Of a stretch of DNA of 46,064 nt, positions 19,242 through 28,217 are shown piece after piece. Below the pieces are notes generated by a model. That model had not been told where the DNA came from and did no database searches. It was given only the letters and a program-made list of their open reading frames with translations. This DNA is from Gallionella sp. (lineage in GTDB: Bacteria > Pseudomonadota > Gammaproteobacteria > Burkholderiales > Gallionellaceae). Positions within the stretch are counted from its first letter, which is position 1, and each line of letters opens with the position of its first letter. Both the position numbers and the translations under genes were made by a program. The DNA is taken from positions 1-46,064 of the forward strand of contig JAUSLX010000053.1 in the NCBI GenBank assembly GCA_030645775.1, in the 5' to 3' direction.

Positions 19242-19565
19242 TCAACATTTCCTGGTTGGTGTCTTGCATACCGCATCGTTACCGCCACAGCAGTTCTCAG
19301 TCAGATAATCCACCATGCCGTTCATCACCGTAAAATTTGCAGCGTAGTAAACGAAACGGCCATCCTGTCTGCTCTCTACCAGCCCTGCATGGCTGAGCGT
19401 CTTGAAGTGGAACGACATATTGGCGGGTGAAACCTTCAGCGTCTCCGCAATCTGCCCTGCCGCCAATCCTTCCGGCCCGGTTGCCACCAACAGGCGATAG
19501 ATAGCCAAACGAGTCGGCTGCGCCAGTGCCGCTAATGCCTTAACTACCTGTGTCGGTTCCATCAT
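19242..19565 (-). CDS. arsR: ArsR-family As(III)-responsive repressor
   Basis: wHTH VSPANMSFHFKTLSHAGLVESRQDGRFVYYAAN; C-terminal CCGGNDAVC. Confidence 0.93.
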   Translation of the reverse strand: MMEPTQVVKALAALAQPTRLAIYRLLVATGPEGLAAGQIAETLKVSPANMSFHFKTLSHAGLVESRQDGRFVYYAANFTVMNGMVDYLTENCCGGNDAVCKTPTRKC

Positions 19566-19576
19566 TTTAGATTTCA

Positions 19577-19599
19577 ATTATTAAACGATTATTAAAACG
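19577..19599 (-). promoter_or_regulatory. Direct repeat upstream of arsR, candidate ArsR operator
   Basis: ATTATTAAACG (19577-19587) followed immediately by ATTATTAAAACG (19588-19599). Confidence 0.35.
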
Positions 19600-19666
19600 T
19601 CGTGCCATTTAACCACAAAGGATATGCCTATTCAATACCAAGCCTCTTCCAATATGAAATGAGTCT

Positions 19667-19716
19667 AACGGGCATAACAGACCACATATCAGGGGTGGCT
19701 GCTCGCCATGCACGTT
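19667..19716 (-). repeat. Palindromic repeat family A, degenerate copy 2 (inverse orientation)
   Basis: aacgggcat...atatcaggggtggctgctcgccatgcacgtt; reverse complement of 19686-19710 matches catggcgagcagccacccctgata of copy 3. Confidence 0.85.
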
Positions 19717-19724
19717 AGTGCGGC

Positions 19725-19730
19725 TATAAT
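19725..19730 (+). promoter_or_regulatory. Putative -10 box TATAAT for the PfkB-type kinase
   Basis: GTGCGGcTATAATCCGCAC, 34 nt upstream of ATG 19764. Confidence 0.5.
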
Positions 19731-19763
19731 CCGCACATCTCAATCACTTACTCAGACAACGAC

Positions 19764-20702
19764 ATGAAGACTCTCATCTGCGGTTCGATGGCTTACGACA
19801 CCATCATGGTGTTCAAGGACCAGTTCAAGAAACACATACTGCCCGAGCAAATTCACATCCTCAATGTTGCCTTTCTGGTACCGGAAATGCGCCGCGAATA
19901 CGGCGGCTGTGCGGGCAACATCGCTTATAACCTGCAACTGCTGGGCGGCAAGCCGCTGATTATGGCGACCGTGGGCGACGACTTCGGCCCTTATGCCAAA
20001 CGACTGGAAAAACTGGGCATCACCCAGACTCATATCCGCCACATACCGGACAGCTTCACCGGCCAGGCCTTCATCACCACCGATCTGGACGACAACCAGA
20101 TCACCGCCTTCCATCCGGGCGCGATGGGTTTCTCCGAGCAAAACAAGGTCGCTCAGGCCAGCGAAATCACCCTCGGCATCGTCTCGCCTGACGGACGCGA
20201 CGGCATGATAGAACACGCCGAACAGTTCGTCGAAGCGGGCGTGCCATTCGTGTTCGATCCGGGTCAGGGCATGCCGATGTTCGGCAAAAACGATCTGCTG
20301 CGCTTCATCGATCAGGCTACCTATGTGACCGTGAACGATTACGAAGCCAAACTGCTGGAAGAAAAGACCGGCAAGACGCTGAGTGAGATCGCCCAGTCGG
20401 TGACGGCCCTGATCGTCACGCTGGGTGCGGACGGTTCGCTGATTTATGCAGATGGCAAAGAGATCGCCATACCGACACCCAAACCTGCCGCCGTGGTCGA
20501 TCCTACCGGCTGCGGCGACGCCTATCGCGCAGGCCTGATGTATGGCATCCAGCGTGGCTGGGACTGGGAAACCACCGGACGCCTCGCGTCGCTGATGGGT
20601 TCGATCAAGATTGCCAGTCGCGGCGGCCAGAACCACGCGCCCGGCAAGGACGACATCATGGCGCAATTCGAGCGCCACTTCGGCTTCGCAGTTAAGCTGT
20701 AA
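19764..20702 (+). CDS. PfkB-family carbohydrate/adenosine kinase
   Basis: YGGCAGNIAYNLQLLGGKPLIMATVGDDFG and VVDPTGCGDAYRAGLMYG anion-hole motif. Confidence 0.93.
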   Translation: MKTLICGSMAYDTIMVFKDQFKKHILPEQIHILNVAFLVPEMRREYGGCAGNIAYNLQLLGGKPLIMATVGDDFGPYAKRLEKLGITQTHIRHIPDSFTGQAFITTDLDDNQITAFHPGAMGFSEQNKVAQASEITLGIVSPDGRDGMIEHAEQFVEAGVPFVFDPGQGMPMFGKNDLLRFIDQATYVTVNDYEAKLLEEKTGKTLSEIAQSVTALIVTLGADGSLIYADGKEIAIPTPKPAAVVDPTGCGDAYRAGLMYGIQRGWDWETTGRLASLMGSIKIASRGGQNHAPGKDDIMAQFERHFGFAVKL

Positions 20703-20705
20703 GCC

Positions 20706-21146
20706 ATGCGCCGACTGTTACTGGTTTTCGCGCTGTTGCTCGCCGGCTGCGCAGGCGGCCAGCATGGCGTCAACTCGGCGCACAAGGAAGCCATCAAGCT
20801 GGGTGTGATTGAAAGCGTTACGCCCATCGAAATGGACGCCAGTTCCGCTGCGGGCTCGACAGCTGGCAGCATCTTCGGCCAGGTCGGCGGAGCCAGCACT
20901 GGCGACGGGCGCGGCGCAGTGGTCGGCTCGGTATTGGGCACCGTGCTCGGCGGCACACTCGGGCACCAGGCTGGCATCGCCACCCGGCCCGGCCTGGAGA
21001 TTTGGGTAAGGCTGGACGGAGCGGAACAAAGCACTTATGTGATGCAACCCGGCAAACCCGATATATTCAAAGTCGGCGACCGGGTGCGCATCGTGAGTAA
21101 GAAGGGTAGTACGCTGGTCGAACTGGACACACAAACAAAACCCTGA
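20706..21146 (+). CDS. Glycine-zipper 2TM (SlyB/Pcp-like) outer membrane lipoprotein
   Basis: Lipobox LLLAGCAGG; GGASTGDGRGAVVGSVLGTVLGGTLGHQ glycine zipper. Confidence 0.85.
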   Translation: MRRLLLVFALLLAGCAGGQHGVNSAHKEAIKLGVIESVTPIEMDASSAAGSTAGSIFGQVGGASTGDGRGAVVGSVLGTVLGGTLGHQAGIATRPGLEIWVRLDGAEQSTYVMQPGKPDIFKVGDRVRIVSKKGSTLVELDTQTKP

Positions 21147-21171
21147 TGCGGCAAAACCCGCGACTCACATA

Positions 21172-21447
21172 TCAATGCTTGAGATTGCGATAAAAATTCT
21201 CGTGCGTTCCAACCAGTAACAACACACGCGTTGCCGGATCATATTCGTAGGCCAACAAAAACAACTGGTTCACGCAGTCGAATTTGTGAACATAAATCCC
21301 GGCAAGGTCGCCTTTTTTTGCTTCTCCAATGGATGGATCACCCATGATCTCGGCCACGGCCCGATCAACGGCATCCTTCTGGTTATTGTGCAACTTCTTG
21401 TAAGCACGCGAAAATGCGTTGGATTGCTGAATGCAAACTTCAGCCAC
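21172..21447 (-). CDS. RelE/ParE-type toxin
   Basis: 91 aa FSRAYKKLHNNQKDAVDRAVAEI...GDLAGIYVHKFDCVNQLFLLAYEYD...LLLVGTHENFYRNLK. Confidence 0.85.
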   Translation of the reverse strand: MAEVCIQQSNAFSRAYKKLHNNQKDAVDRAVAEIMGDPSIGEAKKGDLAGIYVHKFDCVNQLFLLAYEYDPATRVLLLVGTHENFYRNLKH

Positions 21448-21667
21448 GGAATTGTCCTGGCACGAATGCAGTAAATTGTTTACGATCTTCCGCCTTGGAG
21501 ATCATCAGATCCCGAACAAAATCTATCGGCAAATCCGGATTATCCAGCGCCGCCCTGCCCACCTTCGCCCAAAACTCAAGCTGTCCCGCGATGGTTCGAC
21601 ACTCACCTTGCGATGCATTTTTCGCTTGCTCATACAACTCATCATCAATACGTACAGACATGCTCAT
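21440..21667 (-). CDS. ParD-like antitoxin
   Basis: MSMSVRIDDELYEQAKNASQGECRTIAGQLEFWAKVGRAALDNPDLP; overlaps toxin start. Confidence 0.83.
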   Translation of the reverse strand: MSMSVRIDDELYEQAKNASQGECRTIAGQLEFWAKVGRAALDNPDLPIDFVRDLMISKAEDRKQFTAFVPGQFRG

Positions 21668-21709
21668 GATTTATCTCCGTCACCACAAAGGTGGTAAATC
21701 GTAACCAGA

Positions 21710-23053
21710 TCACCTCTGTAATGCAAGCACCTTGTTGATTACTGCCATCGCCTTGTCGGTCGCACCCTGATGCGCAGCAACGAACTGCACACCTTTTTGA
21801 CCCATACCCGCCAATGTCACGGTATCGTTCAGCAGCTTTCCCGCAACCTGAAATAACTCCTGCGCATCGCTGACCCGAACCGCCGCACCCGCTTCGATGG
21901 CCAGCCGGGTGGCATCGGCAAAATTACAGGTATGCGGGCCGATCAGCACGGGCGTGCCGACCGAGCAGGCTTCGATCAGGTTCTGCCCGCCGAACGGCAA
22001 CAGGCTGCCGCCGATACAGGCGAGATCGGCGGCAGCATAATAGGCAAACATCTCGCCCATGCTGTCTCCCAGCACCACCTGAATTTCTGCCGACACCTCC
22101 CGGTTCTCGCTTCTGCGCTGGTAGCGTAGGCCACGTCTGGCGAGCAGGTCGGCGATTTCGTTAAAACGCTGCGGGTGGCGCGGCACGACGACCAGCAAGA
22201 CATCTTTCATATTGCCCTGCCCTGAAAACGCATCCAGCAGCAGGACTTCTTCGCCCTCACGCGTGCTGGCTGCCAAAAAGACTTTTCGGGTCGCGCCGAA
22301 CTGTCGGCGCAGCGCATTGCCCAGCTCCAGCATAACGTGCGGCGCTTCGATGTCGAATTTAAGATTGCCCATTACCGAAACATTTTGTGCGCCCAGTTGC
22401 GTCAGCCGTGCCGCATCGTCCGGCGTTTGCGCCGCAATGGCGTCGAGTTCAAGCAAGGCATTGCGTGTCAGGCTTGCAACACGCGCATAACCTCGGCCTG
22501 ATTTTTCCGACAGGCGTGCATTGATTAGCAGCATCGGGACACCCGCCGCATGACCTTCATGGATCAAATTGAACCAAATTTCGGTTTCCATCAGGATGCC
22601 GACTGCTGGCCTGAAGTGACGCAGGAAGCGCCGCACCGCGAACGGATAGTCATAGGGCAGATACACCCGTTGCACGCCATCGCCATATAACTGCTCGCTG
22701 GTAGCACGCCCGGTCGGCGTGGTGTGGGTCAGCAGAATTTGATGACCCGGATAAGCTGCGCGCAGTCTGGCGACCAGACTCACCGTTGCACGGGTCTCGC
22801 CGACCGATACCGCGTGCAGCCAAATGACAGTCGGGCTGATGCCGCATGGGCATTCCCACGGAATATAAGGCGACAAATCGCCTATTCCTGAATGAAAGCC
22901 CGACCTACGATGCTCCGTGACAGGGGGCGGGTAAAAGCCGAAGCGCTCAGCCAAATGCCGGAGATATTCCGGTTGGCGACGGGCGCGCAGGGCCAGGCGC
23001 ACAAAAACAAAGGGCAATAACAGCCACAGCAATAATGTATAGAGGAATCTCAC
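21710..23053 (-). CDS. waaA: 3-deoxy-D-manno-octulosonic acid (Kdo) transferase
   Basis: VIWLHAVSVGETRATVSLVARL, PDDAARLTQLGAQNVSVMGNLKFD, IGGSLLPFGGQNLIEACSVGTPVLIGPHTCNF; contains an in-frame palindromic insertion near the N-terminus. Confidence 0.95.
   Translation of the reverse strand: MRFLYTLLLWLLLPFVFVRLALRARRQPEYLRHLAERFGFYPPPVTEHRRSGFHSGIGDLSPYIPWECPCGISPTVIWLHAVSVGETRATVSLVARLRAAYPGHQILLTHTTPTGRATSEQLYGDGVQRVYLPYDYPFAVRRFLRHFRPAVGILMETEIWFNLIHEGHAAGVPMLLINARLSEKSGRGYARVASLTRNALLELDAIAAQTPDDAARLTQLGAQNVSVMGNLKFDIEAPHVMLELGNALRRQFGATRKVFLAASTREGEEVLLLDAFSGQGNMKDVLLVVVPRHPQRFNEIADLLARRGLRYQRRSENREVSAEIQVVLGDSMGEMFAYYAAADLACIGGSLLPFGGQNLIEACSVGTPVLIGPHTCNFADATRLAIEAGAAVRVSDAQELFQVAGKLLNDTVTLAGMGQKGVQFVAAHQGATDKAMAVINKVLALQR
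22830..22904 (-). repeat. Palindromic element inserted in frame inside waaA
   Basis: GTCGGGCT (22830-22837)/AGCCCGAC (22897-22904) outer arms; inner hairpin GGAAT..AGGCGA-CAAA-TCGCCT-ATTCC (22860-22888). Confidence 0.8.
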
Positions 23054-23874
23054 CAGTGCTTGGCCACGGAGGGGTTAGCGCAAGCCGCCTGTATCACCTC
23101 GCGGTCTTGCAGACGGATCGCTGTCATCGGCCCGCCCCACAGACAGCCGGTATCCAGCGCGATGGCGTTTTCCTTAATCATCAAGCCCAGCGCAGACCAG
23201 TGTCCGAATATCACCGTTGATTTCTGACTGGCACGCCCGGGTATGTCAAACCAGGGACGGTAGCCTGTCGGAATCTTGTGCTTCTCCGCCTTGAAATCAA
23301 ACTCCATTTCGCCGCTATCGGTGCAGATGCGCATCCGTGTCAGCGCGTTGGTAATCACCCGCAAACGCTTGTAACCCGTCAACCCGTCAGCCCATGCATC
23401 GGGTTTGTTGCCGTACATGTGCGCGAGAAAGTCCATATAGTCAGGGCCACGCAGCGCCGCTTCGACCTCGCCCGCCAGACGGGCGGCCTGTTCCACCGTC
23501 CAGTCCGGCAACAGCCCGGCATGCACCAGCACGAAATCCCCTTCAGCATGCAGCAAACGCTGGTGGCGCAGCCAGGTCAGCAATTCCTCGCGATCCGGCG
23601 CATGCAGAATTTCATCCAGCGTGTCGCCCCGATACAGCTTGGATGTTCCTGCTGCAACCGCGAGCAAATGCAGGTCGTGATTGCCGAGCACGGTGATTGC
23701 ACTGTCGCCCAGCGACTTGACCAGGCGTAACACCTGCAAGGAATCAGGGCCACGATTGACCAGATCGCCGACCAGCCACAACTTATCCGAACCCGGATCA
23801 AAACGTATTTTTTCCAGCAACTGCACCAATTCCGTGTGACAGCCCTGGATGTCCCCAACTGCATAAACCGCCAT
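23050..23874 (-). CDS. apaH: Symmetrical bis(5'-nucleosyl)-tetraphosphatase
   Basis: MAVYAVGDIQGCHTELVQLLEKI, LVGDLVNRGPDSLQVLRLV, VLGNHDLHLLAVAAG; ATG at 23874. Confidence 0.95.
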   Translation of the reverse strand: MAVYAVGDIQGCHTELVQLLEKIRFDPGSDKLWLVGDLVNRGPDSLQVLRLVKSLGDSAITVLGNHDLHLLAVAAGTSKLYRGDTLDEILHAPDREELLTWLRHQRLLHAEGDFVLVHAGLLPDWTVEQAARLAGEVEAALRGPDYMDFLAHMYGNKPDAWADGLTGYKRLRVITNALTRMRICTDSGEMEFDFKAEKHKIPTGYRPWFDIPGRASQKSTVIFGHWSALGLMIKENAIALDTGCLWGGPMTAIRLQDREVIQAACANPSVAKHW

Positions 23875-23992
23875 CGCACTTTCCCGGCAAAATATCCTGA
23901 TAAAATAGCGTACCAGATTTTTGCGCATCTTCGATGAAATCCATGCTGCTTTTACGTGATAATCTTCCAACCCCCACCCATTTCGCCGCCTG

Positions 23993-25600
23993 ATGTTATT
24001 CAATTCCTACGGCTTTATCTTTCTCTACCTGCCCGTAGTGTTGCTGGGTTTCTTTCAGCTCGGGCGGATAAGTCACACGTATGCAGCGGCCTGGCTGGCA
24101 TTGGCCTCGCTGTTCTTCTACGGCTACTGGACTCCGGCCTACGTCGGGTTGCTGCTTATTTCCATCGTATGCAACTACGCATTCGGGATGTGGATCGCTA
24201 AGGCCAGAGTCAGGGCTGAGCAACGAGGACTGAGGACTGAAACATCAGCACCCGGAACCCAGTCCTCAGCACTTAATCCTCAACGCCTGCTGATCATCGC
24301 GCTCGCCGCCAATCTGGTTTTGCTCGGCTATTACAAATACGCCAATTTCTTTGTCGCCAACCTTAATCCGCTGCTCGGCGCAGACTGGAATATGGCTAAC
24401 ATTATCCTGCCGCTGGGTATCTCGTTCTTTACCTTCACCCAGATCGCTTATCTGGTGGATACCTATCAGGGGAAAGTGAAGGAATACAATTTCGTTCATT
24501 ACCTGTTGTTCGTGACCTATTTCCCCCACCTGATCGCAGGGCCGGTACTGCATCACAATGAGATGATGCCGCAGTTTGCCCGAACTTCAACGTATCGTTT
24601 CAGCTACGAAAACATGTCAGTGGGTCTGACCATCTTTTTCATCGGTCTGTTCAAGAAGGTCATTCTGGCGGATGGGCTTGCCGTTTATGTCGGTCCGGTT
24701 TTCGATGCCTCAGCGTCAGGTGTCGAACTCAGCTTCATTGATGCCTGGGGCGGCGCCTTGTGCTACGCGCTGCAACTGTATTTCGACTTCTCCGGCTATT
24801 CAGATATGGCGATCGGCCTGTCACGAATGTTCGGCGTGACCCTGCCTTTAAACTTTTACTCACCCTACAAATCGGCCAATATCATCGAATTCTGGCGTCA
24901 CTGGCACATGACCCTGTCGCGTTTCCTGCGCGACTATTTGTATATCCCGCTGGGTGGCAACCGCAAGGGCACGGCGCATCGCTACCTGAACCTGATGATC
25001 ACCATGCTGCTCGGCGGCCTGTGGCACGGGGCGGGCTGGACTTTTGTGGTGTGGGGCGGACTGCACGGTCTGTACCTGATCATCAACCACGGATGGCATG
25101 CGCTGCGCCGTGCGCTGGGGCAGGATATCAAGGCGCCGCTCTCCCAACCGGCAAAAGCGGCCGCCGTGCTGCTCACCTTCCTAGCCGTGGTTGCGGCATG
25201 GGTCGTGTTCCGTGCCGACAACCTCAGTGCCGCCACAGCCATGCTCAAGGCCATGTCCGGTCTGAACGGGTTTGTCCTGCCGGATGCGTGGCTGCCAAAA
25301 TGGGGAATATTCGGTCAGTGGCTGTCCGCGCAGGGCGTGACTTTCGGCGCAACCAACGATCTGATCATGGGCGGCGCCCTCAACTGGATATGGATTTCCT
25401 TGCTCATCGTCTGGTTCGCGCCCAACACCCAGCAGATCATGGCAGCTTATAAACCCGCACTGGATATGCCTGAAGGCAGCGCGGCTAGGCGCCTGTTGTG
25501 GCGGCCTTCGGCACCCGCTGCGCTCATCGTCTGGTTGCTCGGCTTTATTGCGATCATAAATTTGAACAAGCAGTCGGCGTTTCTGTACTTTCAATTCTGA
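23993..25600 (+). CDS. MBOAT-family O-acyltransferase (AlgI-like)
   Basis: FNSYGFIFLYLPVVLLGF, LQLYFDFSGYSDMAIGLSRMFGVTLPLNFYSPYKSANIIEFWRHWHMTLSRFLRDYLYIPLGGNRKG, LGGLWHGAGWTFVVWGGLHG. Confidence 0.95.
   Translation: MLFNSYGFIFLYLPVVLLGFFQLGRISHTYAAAWLALASLFFYGYWTPAYVGLLLISIVCNYAFGMWIAKARVRAEQRGLRTETSAPGTQSSALNPQRLLIIALAANLVLLGYYKYANFFVANLNPLLGADWNMANIILPLGISFFTFTQIAYLVDTYQGKVKEYNFVHYLLFVTYFPHLIAGPVLHHNEMMPQFARTSTYRFSYENMSVGLTIFFIGLFKKVILADGLAVYVGPVFDASASGVELSFIDAWGGALCYALQLYFDFSGYSDMAIGLSRMFGVTLPLNFYSPYKSANIIEFWRHWHMTLSRFLRDYLYIPLGGNRKGTAHRYLNLMITMLLGGLWHGAGWTFVVWGGLHGLYLIINHGWHALRRALGQDIKAPLSQPAKAAAVLLTFLAVVAAWVVFRADNLSAATAMLKAMSGLNGFVLPDAWLPKWGIFGQWLSAQGVTFGATNDLIMGGALNWIWISLLIVWFAPNTQQIMAAYKPALDMPEGSAARRLLWRPSAPAALIVWLLGFIAIINLNKQSAFLYFQF
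24217..24282. repeat. Convergent 7-bp repeat arrays inside the MBOAT gene
   Basis: TGAGCAA CGAGGAC TGAGGAC TGAAACA (24217-24244) and inverse GTCCTCA GCACTTA ATCCTCA (24262-24282); TGAGGACTG/CAGTCCTCA inverted repeat. Confidence 0.8.
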
Positions 25601-25602
25601 CC

Positions 25603-26790
25603 ATGAACACACGGCATAAACATTATTTCCAGATACTGACAGCCAGTTTTTGCGCGACGCTGCTGCCCGTTTTCGCCCTGAACATGATTCTGCTCAACGA
25701 CACCCTGGGCAACAACCGGAAAGTGCTGCTCGCCAGCCAGTGGCAGCAGCGTACCCAGGGTGTCACTTACGCACCGACCCTGAGCGACACCCATCTGTTC
25801 AAAACGCTGCGCCTGCTCGATCGACTGCCGGAAATAAACACCGTGGTATTCGGCTCTTCCACCGCTCTGGGCATCGCGCAGCAAGCATTCCCGGACACCC
25901 TGCATCTGTACAACTATGCGCAAACCGGACACGCGCTCAGTTCAGTCATAGGCGAAGCGGAGTATATCCAGCGTCATTCCGCAAACGTGAAATGGCTGAT
26001 CATCCCACTGGACTGGTCACTGGGATTCATCTATCAACAGGGCACCCCGCCCGATGCCGATCTTTCCGCAACAACCGTCAGGCAGGCAACGCAGGCCGAG
26101 GTAAAACCGGCGCCCCTGCCGGAGAGAATGCGTGATGCACTGTCCTATCCGCGCATCAGCAGCCTGTTCGAAATATTGAACAATATCCGTCGCGCCGAGG
26201 ATAAGACTGCCGCCTTCAGCGGCTATTTCCTGCAAGACGCAAGCGATGATTACCGTTGCGCCGACGGCACGCCCGGCAAGGATTTCGACACCATTTATCG
26301 CGGCACCTGCACGGGTTTTCGCCACGACGGCAGCGCCACTTTTGCCAATTCGTCCCGGGTGGGCAATCCGCGTTCACTGATTCTTGCCTCAACCTCATCC
26401 CATTCCCAATATCGCCAGAATCTGCTATCGACTGACGGCTCGCCCAACCCGATTTTTTTGCAGCGCCTCGCTGAACTGGGCAGGCAGGCAAAACAGAACG
26501 GCGGAGGGGTGATTTTATTTTTGCCGCCTCTGTTGCCGGGAGTGGAGGTCGAATTTCTCCGACATCCGCAACTGAGGCCTGCACTGCAAAAAACCAAACA
26601 AACGCTGGCCGACTGGGCCAAAGAAAACAAGCTGACCCTGCTGGACGCGGGACAATCCGAACGATTTGATTGTCAGCCCGATGAATTTCTTGACACGCAC
26701 CATGCCGTATCAAGCTGTTACAACAAAATCTTTCAGTCATTCCGGCGCGATGCACTGCGCCCGGATGGCACCATATCGCTACCGGCCTGA
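25603..26790 (+). CDS. AlgJ/DltD-like SGNH-fold exported protein (putative acyltransferase partner)
   Basis: N-terminal TM anchor; VVFGSSTALGIAQQAFPDTLHLYNYAQTGHALSSVIGEAEYI resembles a GDSL/SGNH block; directly downstream of MBOAT. Confidence 0.6.
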   Translation: MNTRHKHYFQILTASFCATLLPVFALNMILLNDTLGNNRKVLLASQWQQRTQGVTYAPTLSDTHLFKTLRLLDRLPEINTVVFGSSTALGIAQQAFPDTLHLYNYAQTGHALSSVIGEAEYIQRHSANVKWLIIPLDWSLGFIYQQGTPPDADLSATTVRQATQAEVKPAPLPERMRDALSYPRISSLFEILNNIRRAEDKTAAFSGYFLQDASDDYRCADGTPGKDFDTIYRGTCTGFRHDGSATFANSSRVGNPRSLILASTSSHSQYRQNLLSTDGSPNPIFLQRLAELGRQAKQNGGGVILFLPPLLPGVEVEFLRHPQLRPALQKTKQTLADWAKENKLTLLDAGQSERFDCQPDEFLDTHHAVSSCYNKIFQSFRRDALRPDGTISLPA

Positions 26791-26794
26791 AACC

Positions 26795-28192
26795 ATGACA
26801 CACACCCGATCTTTTCTCCTTCTGTGCCTTGCAGCCGCGTTGAGTTTGCTCACCGCATTCAATCATTATTATGTCGGCGAAGAGGCCATCTTTCCGATCA
26901 CCTCCATGGAAATGTGGCAGCGCGGCGCGTGGCTCAAGCAGTATCTGTATGGCGGCGATGTCCAGCACAACCCGCTGTTCAACTGGCTGATCATCGCCAC
27001 CTCCAATCTGTTCGGCTGGCCTCATGTATTGGAGGTCGCGCGCGGACTGACCCTCAGCGCCACGCTGGCCACGGCCGCAGTGTTGTACTGGCTGGTCTTG
27101 CGCTTATTTCTTGAGCGCAGCTTTGCTGTCTTTGCCGCGCTGATTTATCTGACTTTCGACGATGTGCTGATGTACCACGGCTGGCTGGCCTACGTGGATC
27201 CGTTGTTTGCGCTGTTCATCTTCACGTCCATCGCCACGCTGTGGGTCGCTTGCGCGGAACAACGCCGCAGCCTGCTATGGCTCGCGGCCATCGCACTGAC
27301 CTGTGCCTTTTTAAGCAAGGCGTTCACCGCCTATGTATTTTACGGCACCAGCCTGCTGGTGCTGGCACGTGTGTCCGCCTACCGCAAGGTTCTGCTCAGC
27401 CCCGCGTCGCTGGCGGCGCATGCCGTCATGCTGGCTGCACCACTGATCTGGTTTGCGATTATTCCCGCCGGGCATGGACAAAGCGGGCGCATGTTCGATG
27501 AAATCCTCGCCAAACTTGCCCTGCCCAACATCGGCGACTACCTCACCAAACTGTTGCAGTACCCGCTGGAAGTCTGGTCAGGCTTACTGCCAGCCGGCAT
27601 ACTGTTCGCTTACTTCGCCCTGCGCGGAAGAATTACCCAGGAAGAAATCCAGCCTCTGCACTTTCGCAACGCAGTGCTGATCGCAGCGCTGAATTTTCTG
27701 CCCTATTGGCTCGCGCCGCACAGCGGGGTACGCTACCTGATGCCGATCTATCCGCTGTTCGCACTGATTACCGCACGACTGATCTGGCGTGCGGGCAACC
27801 CGGCCTTACTCACCACCCGCCGCTGGCTGACCGCCGCCATCGCGTTCAACTTTGTTCTTGGCCTGGTGGCTTTTCCCTATTACCAGCATCAATACCGGGG
27901 TGAAAACTACGCGCTGACCGCCGCCAACATCATTACCCTCACCCGTGAGCAAGCGCTCTATGTTAACGACGTGACTACCAACGGCCTGAACGTGGCGGCC
28001 TACATCAATCAGCAACGCTATCCGATGCAGGCACTGCAATTCCCTCCGCCCGAGCTGGAATCCGGATTCATCATCTCCATGACAGCTGATCCCGAAGCAG
28101 AAAAAAACGTAAAAGCGTACCAACTCGGGGGAGACAAACTTTATTTGCTGTGTCGCGGGACTGCCTGCCAGACTGGATTAACGATAAAATGA
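26795..28192 (+). CDS. GT39/ArnT-like membrane glycosyltransferase
   Basis: Multi-TM; N-terminal YVGEEAIFPITSMEMWQRGAWLKQYLYGGDVQHNPLFNWLI; PHSGVRYLMPIYPLFAL. Confidence 0.8.
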   Translation: MTHTRSFLLLCLAAALSLLTAFNHYYVGEEAIFPITSMEMWQRGAWLKQYLYGGDVQHNPLFNWLIIATSNLFGWPHVLEVARGLTLSATLATAAVLYWLVLRLFLERSFAVFAALIYLTFDDVLMYHGWLAYVDPLFALFIFTSIATLWVACAEQRRSLLWLAAIALTCAFLSKAFTAYVFYGTSLLVLARVSAYRKVLLSPASLAAHAVMLAAPLIWFAIIPAGHGQSGRMFDEILAKLALPNIGDYLTKLLQYPLEVWSGLLPAGILFAYFALRGRITQEEIQPLHFRNAVLIAALNFLPYWLAPHSGVRYLMPIYPLFALITARLIWRAGNPALLTTRRWLTAAIAFNFVLGLVAFPYYQHQYRGENYALTAANIITLTREQALYVNDVTTNGLNVAAYINQQRYPMQALQFPPPELESGFIISMTADPEAEKNVKAYQLGGDKLYLLCRGTACQTGLTIK

Positions 28193-28217
28193 ACTCATTG
28201 CTCCCTGTGTACGCGCT

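Noticed and set aside
19752-20678. 308-aa minus-strand ORF opposite the PfkB-type kinase
   Set aside because: Fully antisense to a clear kinase gene; His/Arg/Gly-rich composition typical of a shadow ORF in GC-rich coding DNA; no recognisable motif.
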